A DNA stretch of 64,000 nt from Topomyia yanbarensis (Eukaryota; Arthropoda; Insecta; Diptera; Culicidae): the NCBI RefSeq assembly GCF_030247195.1, contig NC_080671.1:101729845-101793844 (forward strand), read 5' to 3'. Made by a program: the position numbers and the translations under genes. Every line of letters begins with the position of its first letter. Positions within the stretch are counted from its first letter, which is position 1. Under the pieces are notes generated by a model that saw only the letters and a list, made by a program, of their open reading frames with translations, had not been told where the DNA came from and made no database searches. Of this stretch, positions 35,501 through 45,899 are shown piece after piece.

Positions 35501-36065
35501 AAGGTGGTGAGTTATTACTTAGCACGTTTTGAAAACATGACGAGAATAGATTTGCTGATTCTGCAGGTGTCGTAGATGTCCTGTCTCGATAGTTGACGTT
35601 CACAGGGATTCCTCCGGAGGACGTTTTGTTCCGCAGGTAAGACCAAAATTGCTTAGGGTCATCCTTCGTGCTGCACTCAATTCGGGAGACATACGAGCGA
35701 AAGTGAGCGGCGTTCATAAGTTCAAATTCGCGTTCCAAATCCCGCACGAACAATTTGTCGGCTTCGCTTCGTGTTCTGAAGAAACGTTTTCGAGCTTTTC
35801 TCAGTCTATTCCGAAGATTCCGTAGCTCTCCAGTCCACCAAGGTCGTTTGTTATTCGGGCGGCGCATACGTTTCCTCCTATGCACAAGTTGTTGGAAAAT
35901 TGAATCTGGTTCGCGATAAAAACTGTTCACAGATTCATCCAAACTGCCCGTCGCTAATATCTCAGCCCAATTGACACGTGAAATTTCCGCATTCAATTCA
36001 TCATGATCGCATAGATTGAAATCGTAAAATAAATCGCCATCGTCATTCACAGCCACGGCGAACAC
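35493..36065 (-). pseudogene. CR1/L2-like ORF2 linker between endonuclease and RT
   Basis: A 190-codon segment with the basic linker typical of this group: RRPNNKRPWWTGELRNLRN followed by an Arg/Lys-rich helix, then SRIECSTKDDPKQFWSYLRN and NLFSSCFQNVLS. The WW and FW.Y positions are usual landmarks just before RT. It overlaps the RT frame by eight bases and the endonuclease frame by nineteen bases, so a frameshift lies at each junction. It is part of one original ORF2. Confidence 0.75.
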
Positions 36066-36535
36066 AAATCGATTTTCAATACAAGTGGATTGTGATGACG
36101 ATCCAATTTCATTAATGGCACTGGTGGTTCCAATATTTCACACCCGCTTGTGTTGAACACTAGATCAAGCATCCTTCCATGCACGTTCGTCAAATAGTTC
36201 ACTTGTGGTAAACCAGAAGCGACCATGCTTCCAACTAACAAAATTTCGTGTTCCGTAGAGGCATTAATTGGAATAAAACCTCCAACTTCGTCATCGTAGC
36301 TCCAACGTAGTAACGGTAAATTGTAGTCGCCTAAAACCACCACCCTATATTCTTCTTTAATCCCTAGGCATAGCCTCATAATACTGGTTGTTCGATAAAA
36401 TCGGGTAAAAAAACTGATAAAAACAGAGGCTGATAAAAACGGGTCTTCAATATACATCATTTGCTTCAACTCTGTGTTAAACCCCGAATCATAATTTTTC
36501 ATCTCGAATCGCGCATATATATTAAGAAGAACCAC
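36047..36535 (-). pseudogene. CR1/L2-like endonuclease, C-terminal part
   Basis: Contains RVVVLGDYNLPLLRWSYDD (the GD.N catalytic motif), then GLPQVNYLTN, GRMLDLVFNT and LMKLDRHHNPLVL, where DRHH stands in for the final S-D-H catalytic motif. The first 50 residues do not align well with an endonuclease, and the N-terminal catalytic Asn and Glu motifs are absent, so the copy is truncated at about this point. Confidence 0.7.
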
Positions 36536-36924
36536 AATTGATTCAAAAACATCCGTTAGAAACAGTAAATTGCATACTTCGTGTTATGATCATATCTCAA
36601 ACATGTCCGTCTTATCCCCACCATATGTCCGTCTCACCCGCAGTCTGAAAAAAGTGCAGAAATTTCTTCGCTTTCTATTTCTTTAAAAAAATATACTTAT
36701 TGATTTTTGTAACATAATCTCTCTGAGTCTGAACATTCGAAAACCAACATATGGAACTACAAAATAGGGTATGTTGACAAAAACAAGCTTTTTCTATGTT
36801 TCTATGTTAAATTATCCTTAACGTGTCCGTCTTACCGCCAGTTCCCCTGCATCGCTTGTTATTGCTGAACTTTAGTTGTCAGTTCAACGTCAACAATCAC
36901 TGTCGTCAATGCGATAATCATGAG

Positions 36925-37155
36925 TTCTTCCTGGAACTTCATCATAGCCTAGGGAAAGCATAAGGGTGTGTGTGCATTGGCCCGGAGTCCCAAGGGTTAC
37001 AGGTTCGAATCCTGTTTCTGGGGGGAATTTTTTCACAATATTGCTTTTGTTTATTGTGAGATACACGATTTTCGATCTGTTTTGCCCTTAGATATCATCA
37101 AAAAAATCTCAAATACGGTATTGGCACTTACGTCCAAATTAAAAAAAAAATTATT
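36925..37155 (+). mobile_element. tRNA-derived SINE, family 1, copy B
   Basis: AAGCATAAGGG (box A-like), GGTTCGAATCCTG (box B, an excellent match) and GGGGGGAATTTTTTCACA followed by GGTATTGGCACTTACGTC and an A-rich tail match the copy at 7067-7272. It lies just outside the right end of the 33040-36848 element. Confidence 0.75.
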
Positions 37156-37439
37156 TTATATTTTCGTATTCGTCGTCACTATCTAGTTTATTGGTACAGA
37201 AAGTAGCCGACCACTTACAAGTTTTCTGCTGAATATTACTTTAGTCAGTCTTTTTCCGGCATTTGCGCTACATGACTTATCCACTGTACATGGTGTTACT
37301 GTCAAAATTTAGTCGAACAAGAATGCGTGTGAATTGATTGAATAGTTTAAACAACCCATATTTATTACACCTATTCGTAATACACATTGCACATATATAC
37401 AATGGGCTCACCAGCGAAAAAACGGAAAAACGAGCAACT

Positions 37440-38760
37440 CTTTTTAAAAATATTTTTATTTTAAATTTTATAATTATAAAATTAATAAAACCATTAAAAT
37501 GATTAAATAAAATAAAATAAAATAATATGAATAAACAAAAAAATGAAGAATATGAACTAATAAATGTAATTGAATAAAACGAATGAAATGAGCAAAATCA
37601 ATGGAATAAATAAAATGGAATAAATCAATACAAAGCACCAAAATAATAAGCATTAAGTAGACAAAATGCGATAAAAAATTAAAACATATGAAAATAAATT
37701 TTTATTAAAACAAATAAAACGAAATGTATAAAATGTACGAAATGTATATAATGAGTGAAAGGCATGAAATGGGTAAAATGAATAAAATAAATAATGCAAC
37801 AAAAATTAATAAAAAAAAAGTAAATGAACGAATGACAGAGTTGACACATAAAGATAATAAACAATTGCAGATTTATGTTAGTAAAATTAGTAATGTGTTA
37901 TTGATAAAATGGATACATAATAAAATATGTATAAGACGATGGCAATGAAAACAATGGGCAAAAATAAAATGAATAAAAAATATTTATGAATTATGAATTA
38001 TTATAAAACAAATAAATCGCATATTTTGAATATAAAGCACAAAAAAAATAAAGTGAGTAGAATGGATAAAACGAATCAAATTATAAAGATTAATAAAATG
38101 GCAAGCAAAATGAATTAAACTTAGAAAATAAAGAAACCTATTATTTGGGGACGTGCATAGCTTAGTTGGTCAGTCGATTGCCTTGTACGCAGCTCACCTG
38201 GGTTCGAGTCCCAACCCCGCACATAGGGTTAGAGATTTTTCCAAGCGATTTCTCTAACCCGAAAAGAGGCGAATGACCCTAAGTTTAAAACCTCTATAAT
38301 CAAAAAAGGAACCTAATAAAATAATTTTAATTAATATAATAAATAAATGGATTAAATAGAAATGCATAATGCAAATAAAATAAATAAATTAATTAAACGA
38401 ATTACAATATAAAAGGCATAACATAAATTAAATGAATAAAATAAATAACGTGGATGAAATGGAATAATAAAATGAATAAAACGAATTAAATGAGTGAAAT
38501 ACCGAAAATAAATGAACTGAGCAAAATAATTTAAAATAATAAAATGAATAGAATATAATAATATTAATAAAATGAAAAACATTAAGACCGAGTGAACTAA
38601 ATTAATAAAGGGAATGAAAAATGCATCTAATTTTTTAAATGGAGAATTTAAAGTTTAAACAAAACGAATAAAATGAATTGAATAAATATTAAAAAGTATG
38701 AAAAAAATAAACGATCAAAAAAAGAAAATTAATTAAACCATTAAGATAAGTTCTAAAATG
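37440..38760. repeat. A/T-rich degenerate simple sequence (AATAAAATG-like)
   Basis: Runs of AATAAAATGAATAAA and variants such as AAAATGAATGAAAT and ATAAAATAAATAAA fill about 1.2 kb with strong strand asymmetry (T, C and G all scarce on the plus strand). Several stop-poor frames, such as 37679-37864 and 38352-38582 on the minus strand, arise from this asymmetry and encode only Phe/Ile/His/Tyr-rich low complexity. A SINE interrupts it at 38147-38307. Confidence 0.8.
38147..38307 (+). mobile_element. tRNA-derived SINE, family 2 (Feilai-like), copy B
   Basis: GGGGACGTGCATAGCTTAGT, GGGTTCGAGTCCCAACCCCG (box B), GAAAAGAGGCGAATGACC and AAAACCTCTATAATCAAAA match 14823-14982. The flanks AAACCTATTAT (left) and GAACCTAATAA (right) may be a short imperfect target duplication. 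The box B is a perfect consensus, so this copy looks younger than the one at 14.8 kb. Confidence 0.8.
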
Positions 38761-39753
38761 TTTGTGGAAATCCCAATGGTTTTAAGGTTTAATCTGAAGA
38801 AGGGGCTAAATGAACACCTTTTTGTTTTCGTTCAGCGTTCATTCGGTAGCTTGGCTAATGTTGATTTGTTGTTTAAGCTTTGTTTAAATTAATTATTTGT
38901 AGCCAGACAAACTACTTTTAAAATAACACAAATGGCTCTTCCACTCAGCGATCGGCTGCAATCATGTCGACGTAGTACGCGAAACGTAGTAGCATGTAAG
39001 AACCCTTAATGGTAGTGCAGTTCGTTTGCGCACCAAATTTTTAAATCGTATCTTCGAGCGCTATGTTGAACAACAAATCTCATCATAATTATGTCATCTA
39101 AGAGCAAGTCCAACCATCGCACAGTGGTCGGAAACGCCAAAAGCATGACCCTGATTCACTATAGACCACTACAGTCCTGGATGATGGCGTCGCTGAATTG
39201 GCGTTTGCGGTGATTAGACAATAATGTGTTTTGGAGTTTCTGAATTTGATTCCCTTGTGGTCATGATTCTGTCTTGGGTGCCTTGCGTAGGGTTTTCCGT
39301 AGAGTGCAGATTTTTTACACGGGGTCACAAGTACACAGCGTGATCTTAAAATAAACAGATCCTGGTTGTAGGGTTGTGAAAGAAGGAATGGTGTGACTGA
39401 AACTCGAAAACTGCTGAAAAAGCCTGGAAAAAAATTCTCCATTCCTTCCTGATGAAGAAAACTTCTCCATATTGCGAAATAATGTTGATACTATCTGTAT
39501 TGGGTTTTACTGGAGACAGATCAACTGCATCATCGTTAACGTACACGGGAGTTTTGACTCTAACAGTGTTGCAGCATTTCACATTGGTAAGTAAAACGAA
39601 GATTTCTGTTGCGATTGTACCGTTGAGTCCTATTAGCACAACATTCCGTGTATGGTGAAATTGAATTGTATGAATCAGTAGCGTCTGGCTCAAATGGCCC
39701 ATTCCCCATGTTTATCGGAGATTTGTGTCCGTTAGTAAGCTTTAGGCATTATT
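38761..39753. other. Unassigned stretch
   Basis: A 118-codon minus-strand ORF (39346-39702) has some protein-like character (NVVLIGLNGTIATEIFVLL, then VRVKTPVYVNDDA), but I cannot assign it to a family and nothing upstream extends it. The rest shows no repeat or gene. Confidence 0.3.
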
Positions 39754-40560
39754 TCATTCAACTTCTGTACCATAACCGTACGCTCGCACCTTACGCTTAA
39801 CTCCACTCATTAGATTCTGTACAACATCTGGCTGCAGCTTCTTCTGTACGAAAATCCACGTTTTCTTAATGTCTCCCTCAGATTTGATCTCCTTGGGATG
39901 CTTCCGTTCTGCCTGCTTCATAATTGCCCAACATTTGTTGATGGACTTTAGTTCCGGTGCGTTGAGGAGGTTCATGTCCTTGGGTATGAAAGTGACCCCG
40001 TTGGCTTCGTACTATTCCAGGACTATATTTGAACAGTGGCACGAGGCTAGATCCGGCCAGAAGATCGTAGGACCCTCGTAATGCTTCAACAAAAAAAGCA
40101 GACGCTTTTGTTACCATTCCCTGAGGTACATCTCTCCGTTCACAGTCCCGGTAGTCACGAACGCGCACTGTGTTTGCCACATGAGCAGTTCGCTTGCCGA
40201 ATCATGTATTTATTGGCAAAGTTTCTGCTTCCATACTTCCTTCGAAATATCAAAGTTGTGCTGTGCGGTGAAGAACAGTGGCGGTGAAGCACTACCGGAA
40301 GGCCGCCTTGACGCAAGTCCCATCATCCATAATGATACAATTTCCGGGCCCGTGGCTTTCCCACCGTATTTTTCCATTCGTCACGATTTGGAACCTTCTA
40401 TGCTTTGTACGTATGCAGTCCCTCCCAGTCATTGGTTCTCTAAACGAAAGACTTGGACAGATTCAACTTTTTGGCCACATCCCTGACTGAAGCAATGGAT
40501 TTCGTTTAAACCCTTTCATTGCACGCTTGTGATCTCGATCACTAATAGATCGTCCATTCT
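39754..40560 (-). pseudogene. Tc1/mariner (D37E-type) transposase, catalytic part, inactive
   Basis: Reading the minus strand through stops and frameshifts gives the transposase catalytic region in order: GGQNGRSISDRDHKRAMK, IIMDDGTCVKAAF (first catalytic Asp), TVRVRDYRDCERRD-type middle, FWPDLASCHCS (second Asp, codon 40051-40053), ANGVTFIPKDMN and NAPELKSINKCWAIMKQAER, then VQKKLQPDVVQNLMSGVKRK. Exactly 37 codons separate the second Asp from the third catalytic position, matching the D37E group described in mosquitoes. That position is Asn (39937-39939) instead of Glu, and a TAG lies between them, so the enzyme is dead. The DNA-binding N-terminus lies further right, beyond an insertion. Confidence 0.85.
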
Positions 40561-40564
40561 GACC

Positions 40565-41510
40565 GCCAGAGATGGGAATTATCATTCATTCGCATGATTC
40601 TTGGCGAATCCGTTCATTGCTTTGACAGCAGCCAGTCGTTCATTCACGATCCGACTAAAACTCTCCAAATAACACAACTGAACGTAGGTAGAGATGAACT
40701 TCCGAAAAAATGAGCAAGGTAAAAGAATGACACGTACTATGTTGAATGAAGAAGATTGTGGTTCTTTATTCGCGGATTGAATTGGAAGATTGAATTGTAA
40801 ACATTCACAAGTGAATCAACTTTTAGTTCACAAATGAATGTGAGATTGTATTCTCCAGTTGGGTCAGGTCAACATAATACTGCAAATGCACACTATAATC
40901 AACATTGGGAAGTATATAGCACTAGAATCCACTTGAAATTGAAATTGTTATATGCACGGAATCATTTTATAAAGTTATTTCTGGGCAAATGCATGCTTGT
41001 ACATGACATACATGAAAATTGAATAAATAACAATTTCGTATTTTTCAAACAATCCATATTACGGCTCCGCGGTTAGGTTTTCTCGTTTGGCGGTGCTAGT
41101 AAATTCATTACTGCCTAGACAGCAGAGTGCATTTTAAAAATGTTCCCTTTGAAATTTTCGAGAATTAGCGGTGCTTGCTTATATTTTAAATTTTCATCTG
41201 CTTTGCAGTGGAATTTTCTGCCCTCCTCCTGGATAACTTGCAACAGAATCTTTTTCTGTGTACAGCGTCGTTTCATTCTTAACCAATGTTTTTTCACCAG
41301 CGCATTGCAAACTACTTACTTAACAATTAGAGATCACCAAGTGAAAATTTCAAAGGTCTATAAACAAGAGCGACAATTTTTTTATTAGAACGATCTGGTG
41401 AATGTTTTGAAATGAATCATTGTGAATGAAAGAATGCATTCATTTGCGATCCTTTCTGCTTTCATTCAAAACACTATATATGTAATGGAGAATGAATCAT
41501 TGTGTGAACA
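40565..41510. other. Insertion splitting the mariner copy
   Basis: About 0.95 kb of unrelated A/T-rich sequence separates the catalytic part from the helix-turn-helix part. ATTCATTC words occur at both ends in opposite sense (AATTATCATTCATTCG near 40573, AATGATTCATTC-type words near 41500 on the minus strand), but I cannot define clean terminal repeats. No coding potential. Confidence 0.45.
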
Positions 41511-41589
41511 CTAACATTGCCGTGCGCTGTGACTTTTTTCAGTTTTTTGTTTTGTTTCTCGCTTTCGCACAAACGCGTAACTCTACACA

Positions 41590-41724
41590 AGAAGGGTTTA
41601 ATCATACGACTCACCGTTGACTGCACGATTCCGAGTTGTTTTCCGATGTCCGGATGACAGAGTTGAGGATTTTCCAGGTGCTTGCGCAAAATTAATTCGC
41701 GACACTGCTTTTCGGGTGATGGCA
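41590..41724 (-). pseudogene. Tc1/mariner transposase N-terminal helix-turn-helix
   Basis: Starting at the ATG whose complement is 41722-41724, the minus strand reads MPSPEKQCRELILRKHLENP, then HPDIGKQLGIVQSTVSRMIK. This is the paired-like helix-turn-helix that binds the element's terminal repeats. Family pattern is lost after PFL near 41590, as expected if the adjacent insertion destroyed the rest. It belongs with the catalytic relic at 39754-40560. Confidence 0.75.
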
Positions 41725-41879
41725 TTTTTTCCAATTTTCGAAAAACTGACGGCGATAAAAATACAGTGTTAACTTTTACCCAAATTTTCAAGAGAAAATA
41801 CCCAATGGGTTATTTTCCACAGCATTTTTCCGTGATGTAATTTGATGTTGGACACAATTTAATTTTGAGAAAGTTGCGT

Positions 41880-42840
41880 AGAAAGCTGCGAAATCGCATC
41901 AATACCTACAGTGCCAGATCCAAAACGTCACATTCTTCGAACTGTTGCGCACCACCGATATTATTTTCCCAATTTCCCAGAACCTCCAATTGCTCGCATA
42001 CGTCTCCAATTAGGAACAATCCCACGTGCACTTTCCCACAACCGAACGCGCTGGCGGACGGTGGGCGAACAACCATGGCCCGCTAACCGTCGTCGTATCA
42101 TGTCACCGTGAATCGGGTGCTTTCATTCCCCTTGGATTGTTGCACAATTACCGCAACAGATGTGCGAATCACATTCACCACACCGGTCGGTCGGTCAGGG
42201 CGGCGGCGTGTATACTGTTTGCCAGCCAGCCAGCCTGCCTGCCATTCTTCCGACGAGGTTGGCCAGGATAAACGGGTTTGGGGAGAAAAGAAAAACATAT
42301 GTGCCCCACACAAGGCCAGCTTTATATCTTCACCCCACAGCTGCACTGCCGCATGATGTTTCGTCTGGTTTTGATTGCAAATTTTCTTCTTTTCCCCGTT
42401 AAATCGCTCGCTCTGTCTGTCTCTCTCTTTCTCTACCAGCAGTAAACTATTTTCGCGAAATCCACCTACGGATGCATCGTAAAACATAACCAACTGATAA
42501 TCAACCGCCTGCTCGCTACAGAGTAGGTGGTGGTGGTTGGTGGTCGGTCGCTCGTGGTACCGCCGCTCGTGTGGGCGGTGAAAAGTGGAGGTCCCGAGCC
42601 TGTTTAGCTGCTGATCATTTTCATTAGCGAGCTTGTTGTGTGGGGGAGGGGAGCAAGCAGGAAGAAAAGCTCGGAGCGGGACCGGTCCCACGCATTTGCT
42701 CTTTAAATCAATTTGCAAAACGTGCTCCGATTGTGAGTGGAAAACTGTAACATTACAGCTTACGAGAGTGTGTGTGGGTGGGGGCGCCGCCACCGCTTAA
42801 ACCATGCGAACATTGGCTCTATTTGTATGTGTCGCGTGGC
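41880..42840. other. GC-richer, low-repeat island
   Basis: Balanced composition with CpGs. Runs include GGTCGGTCGGTCAGGGCGGC (about 42185) and a CT-rich TCTGTCTGTCTCTCTCTTTC segment (about 42413). A 231-codon minus-strand ORF (42098-42793) and three overlapping plus-strand ORFs show no motif. No repeat partner in the window. Confidence 0.4.
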
Positions 42841-43079
42841 GGTGAAGTATCTAATCTATTTTTGTTGGCAATATGAGACTTATAATTTACTGTTTTTTCA
42901 CGGTCGTAAAGACGTATATTTTGAAATGGGACCGATTATTTGTTGTATGTTACTAACTTTTTGATACGAACGCAGTAGATAACTAGAAGTACCATAAGTT
43001 TTGGAACAATCACGTTTTTGCAATACGAAAACAGCACCGTAAACAAAAATAGGAATTGAGCGATTGTACAATATTGGCT

Positions 43080-43720
43080 ACACTTTTGTACTAATATTGT
43101 ATTTTAGCATTTACAACAATGCAATCAAGCTGTATATTAGCAACATTAATGCATACAGGCACAGCCATTATCGCAAGCTTTACATGCGTATATACAACTG
43201 ATATAACGCATACATGCTTCAAATATCTTCAAAGCATGCATTTAGTGCTTTTATAGAGCGAATATAAAGCCGATATAATACCAATGATATGCTGTGGGTT
43301 TATTGGTTATGCATCTGCTCTTGAGATTTCTATTCAGCTTATTTCATTGCATTCGAGCATATGCAATACACACTAGCCAGCAGAAGCAGCGCACCTACTG
43401 TCATGGACAAGGCAAAGTACCTCTGTTCAGTATTTTTAAAGGTAATTTTCGTAAAACATTATTCATATCGTGTGAGTACCACACTCCGTTTAGATTAAAA
43501 CGATCATTACAATGTATTAGATGGGATTCAATTGCAGTTCTAACTAGTATTTGAATAATCCTCTTCTTTGTTCATCATAACGAAATAGGAAGAAAGAGTT
43601 GCAAAAACATTACGGAAGATGACAGCCAATTTAGGCTTTCTAATAACATGAGTAATGCCGATATCGGGCTATCAAAGTTCACATCTAGGCATTAATAATG
43701 CAGAAAATATTTACTGGTGA
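43080..43720 (+). repeat. Dispersed repeat, copy 2
   Basis: Aligns by eye with 2620-3400: AGCTGTATATTAGCAACATTAA, ATGCTGTGGGTTTAT, AAGGTAATTTTCGTAAA, CATTACAATGTATTAG and GATGACAGCCAATT in the same order, with substitutions and indels throughout. Confidence 0.6.
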
Positions 43721-44640
43721 TTTTATCCATACATTTAGGAACATTGCTTACGGTCCGACTATACGTCGTAAACTGATTCATAATTCAATACATCATTACC
43801 ATGATCAAGTTCTTATGGGTATAAAATAGTTCGCCAAATGAAAATAGTATTGATATTTTCCGTAAAAAAATCATGGATACAGTAATACCTCGTGAACTGA
43901 TTTATAATTACTAGTATATTAGTCACGACTGACTATTCGGGCTCGTGAAATATTTCACAGAAGCAAAATATTATATTCGTGAACTGGTAGTAAATTACCG
44001 AAACGAATCGTCATTCGCGCTCGTAACATAGTTCACAAAATCACAATAACACTATTTACAGATTCGTGAACTGGTTCTTCATTCGTAGTATATTAGTATT
44101 TTTAGAACCAAATACAGAGGATATCTGTAATCATTTTCACCTTCATGCAACTCTGCATATGGTCTTGAAATTTTCACGTGAACTATTTCATCGAATTTAG
44201 AATATTATTCGTGGATTCAATTTTATTCAGTGAACTGTCATGAAATATAACATAGCTGTGTTCTCGGTTTGTTGATTTTTTACCGAGAAAAATCAACAAA
44301 CCGAAGACATAACAATTTTGCGTTGACCAATAAACGATAAAAATAACATTGTTGTGTCCAGCTCCAGCGACCAGCCATAGGTATGAGCTGTGGATATATA
44401 AGTAAACTATTAGGACCTTGAACAGCGATATTGACAGTGTCATGTCCGGAAGGAAAACGAAAACTTCGCTGAGCGCCGTGAACCAATTACAGTTTCATAG
44501 ATATAAGATTTATTATTCATGATTTCGGAAGTTTGGTCAAGATTTTCGTAAGCGGTTCATTATACGGAATCTTGTTTTTATCATGAATTTCTGAACAGAT
44601 TTTTTTTCGTACAGCGTCGACAAATAAGTTGGGATCCGGT
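43721..44640. repeat. Degenerate repeat stretch with TCGTGAACTG words and a hairpin
   Basis: CGTGAACTGRTT or its variants recur at about 43769, 43902, 43978 and 44064, interleaved with GTGAAATATTTCAC-type and GTAACATAGTTCAC-type words, suggesting a degenerate ~80-130-bp repeat. CGGTTTGTTGATTTTT at 44265-44280 is followed by its reverse complement at 44288-44303, a perfect 16-bp stem. Confidence 0.4.
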
Positions 44641-44644
44641 CATC

Positions 44645-44820
44645 TGGCCGAGCTCTGTTCAGCCGAACGCTATTTGGCCGGCTGCCTCTTGGCCGAATGC
44701 CTATTGTCCGGATGCCAATTAGCCGAACGGGCCGTTTGGTCGAATTCCATTTAAACGAATGCCATTTGAACGAATGCCGTTTCGCCGAAGGCCATTTTGC
44801 CGAATGTCATTAGGCACACT
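44645..44820 (+). repeat. Degenerate minisatellite, 15-bp unit CGAATGCCATTTGGC
   Basis: Successive units read CGAATTCCATTTAAA, CGAATGCCATTTGAA, CGAATGCCGTTTCGC, CGAAGGCCATTTTGC and CGAATGTCATTAGGC, with more degenerate units on the left. One unit is 17 bases long, CGAACGGGCCGTTTGGT, and matches 13 of 17 positions of the reverse complement of the array unit at 45900-47247. Confidence 0.8.
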
Positions 44821-45377
44821 GGTTTTTGTTCATGTGTTAATTAGCCGAAAGTAGCCCCTAAAATAGAGCAAGATGAAAAACGCTATAACTTTGATTCTAC
44901 TGCTTCTGCTTTAGGATCTCATTCTCAAAAACCTATACTTTATATAAGACTAAAAAAAAATTCGATTTTTTGAGCGACCTTCACATACACAACTCCTTAA
45001 ACCGCAGTCATGGGAGCACCTGGGTATCAAACGAATTTAGGACTGGACGAAGAAACGTGGATAGCCAGCTCAAGTCACTTGTTTCCTTTTAAAAGTCTTA
45101 TATGAGGCATGCATGCTTACCCCGCATAGCATTTTTTATCATTTTACTAGATATTTGGAAGATAGGGTGTGGTTTAGTGTTTATTTGACCAACTAGGAAG
45201 TGAATCCACGGGGCATTTAATGTGCCTGGGGAATATGCATGGTCTTGTCTGGGTGAAATGATGACTATTGATTCATATATTAGGGGTTGAGAATTGGCAG
45301 TTCGTGAGAAGAATCAGAAGCTATTTACCAAGTTGCAGCAGTTATATCAGCACGAAGAATATATGGTTTTGTTTAGT
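44821..45377. other. Unassigned spacer between minisatellite and MITE
   Basis: No gene or repeat structure recognised in this A/T-rich stretch. Confidence 0.35.
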
Positions 45378-45600
45378 CAGACCGGACTAAGCCGCAAAAC
45401 CTTTAAAAAAATGAGATAATCATAGCACTGGATAAAGAATTTCCTCAGCCACATTCGACTTTTAGCTGATTTAGGATATGCTACAATAGACAAGAATAAT
45501 AGAACAAAATTGATTTCAAATTATAATGTAAATGATGCCGCGATTCAAACTTTAAACTCGTTTTTCTGGAAATCAATACAATGTCACTTAGTCCGGTCTG
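45378..45600. mobile_element. 223-bp MITE, copy 1
   Basis: Terminal repeats CAGACCGGACTAAG (45378-45391) and CTTAGTCCGGTCTG (45587-45600) are perfect inverted copies. The interior (GAGATAATCATAGCACTGGAT, AAACTTTAAACTCGTTTTTCT) matches the element at 53715-53928. It has no coding capacity. Target duplication is not clear. Confidence 0.8.
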
Positions 45601-45899
45601 CCTTAACACTGACCATATGTTTTATTGCCATTTTCATTGCCTTACTTTTAGTCTCATTAATTATTTTAATGAAAACAAATTGATTATTTGTTCTCACTGT
45701 ATCGAATGCTTTCAACTTGTCATGTTAACTATAATTCTTCATGAATATAAAAATATTCCAGCTTGATTATTCACGTAAAAGGTGACAGGTTACTTTTTTT
45801 TCGTTCTCATTGTCTCCAATCTTGTTCTAGTAATTAGTGATCCAGTAATCATTGAGAATGGATAGCTACTCCCAGGCCCCATTCGTTGATTCTCTTTGC
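45601..45899. other. Unassigned spacer before the 17-bp array
   Basis: A/T-rich sequence without recognised features; it ends in the TTTGC that abuts the first array unit. Confidence 0.4.

Larger units (their letters stand above)
33790..36535 (-). mobile_element. CR1/L2-like non-LTR retrotransposon, 5'-truncated
   Basis: Minus-strand element containing part of the endonuclease, the linker and a long reverse transcriptase, inserted in the DNA element at 33040-36848. There is no RNase H domain. Its 3' region contains ACTATAACTATAATCTAACT and further TAACTA words at about 33915-33952; short tandem repeats instead of a poly-A tail are usual at the 3' ends of CR1-group elements. No ORF1 and no endonuclease N-terminus are present, which indicates 5' truncation. 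The exact ends and target duplication are not resolved. Confidence 0.75.
33040..36848. mobile_element. DNA element with subterminal repeats, host of a nested retrotransposon
   Basis: The left end AGGGGAACTGTGAGAAAGAC (33040) is mirrored at the right by TCTTACCGCCAGTTCCCCT (ending 36848). The 10-bp word AAGACGGACA or a close variant occurs three times near the left end (33055, about 33072, 33425) and its reverse complement TGTCCGTCTT three times near the right end (36604, about 36626, 36824). Such oriented subterminal clusters are typical transposase-binding sites in DNA transposons. Once the nested retrotransposon is removed about 1 kb remains, with no transposase frame, so it is non-autonomous. 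A target duplication is not clear (ACAT on the left, GCAT on the right). Confidence 0.7.

Noticed and set aside
37679..38582. Phe/Ile/His-rich minus-strand ORFs that look membrane-like
   Set aside because: They come from A-rich simple sequence on the plus strand.
42098..42793. 231-codon minus-strand ORF
   Set aside because: Low-complexity His/Pro/Arg-rich translation with overlapping ORFs in other frames and no recognisable domain.
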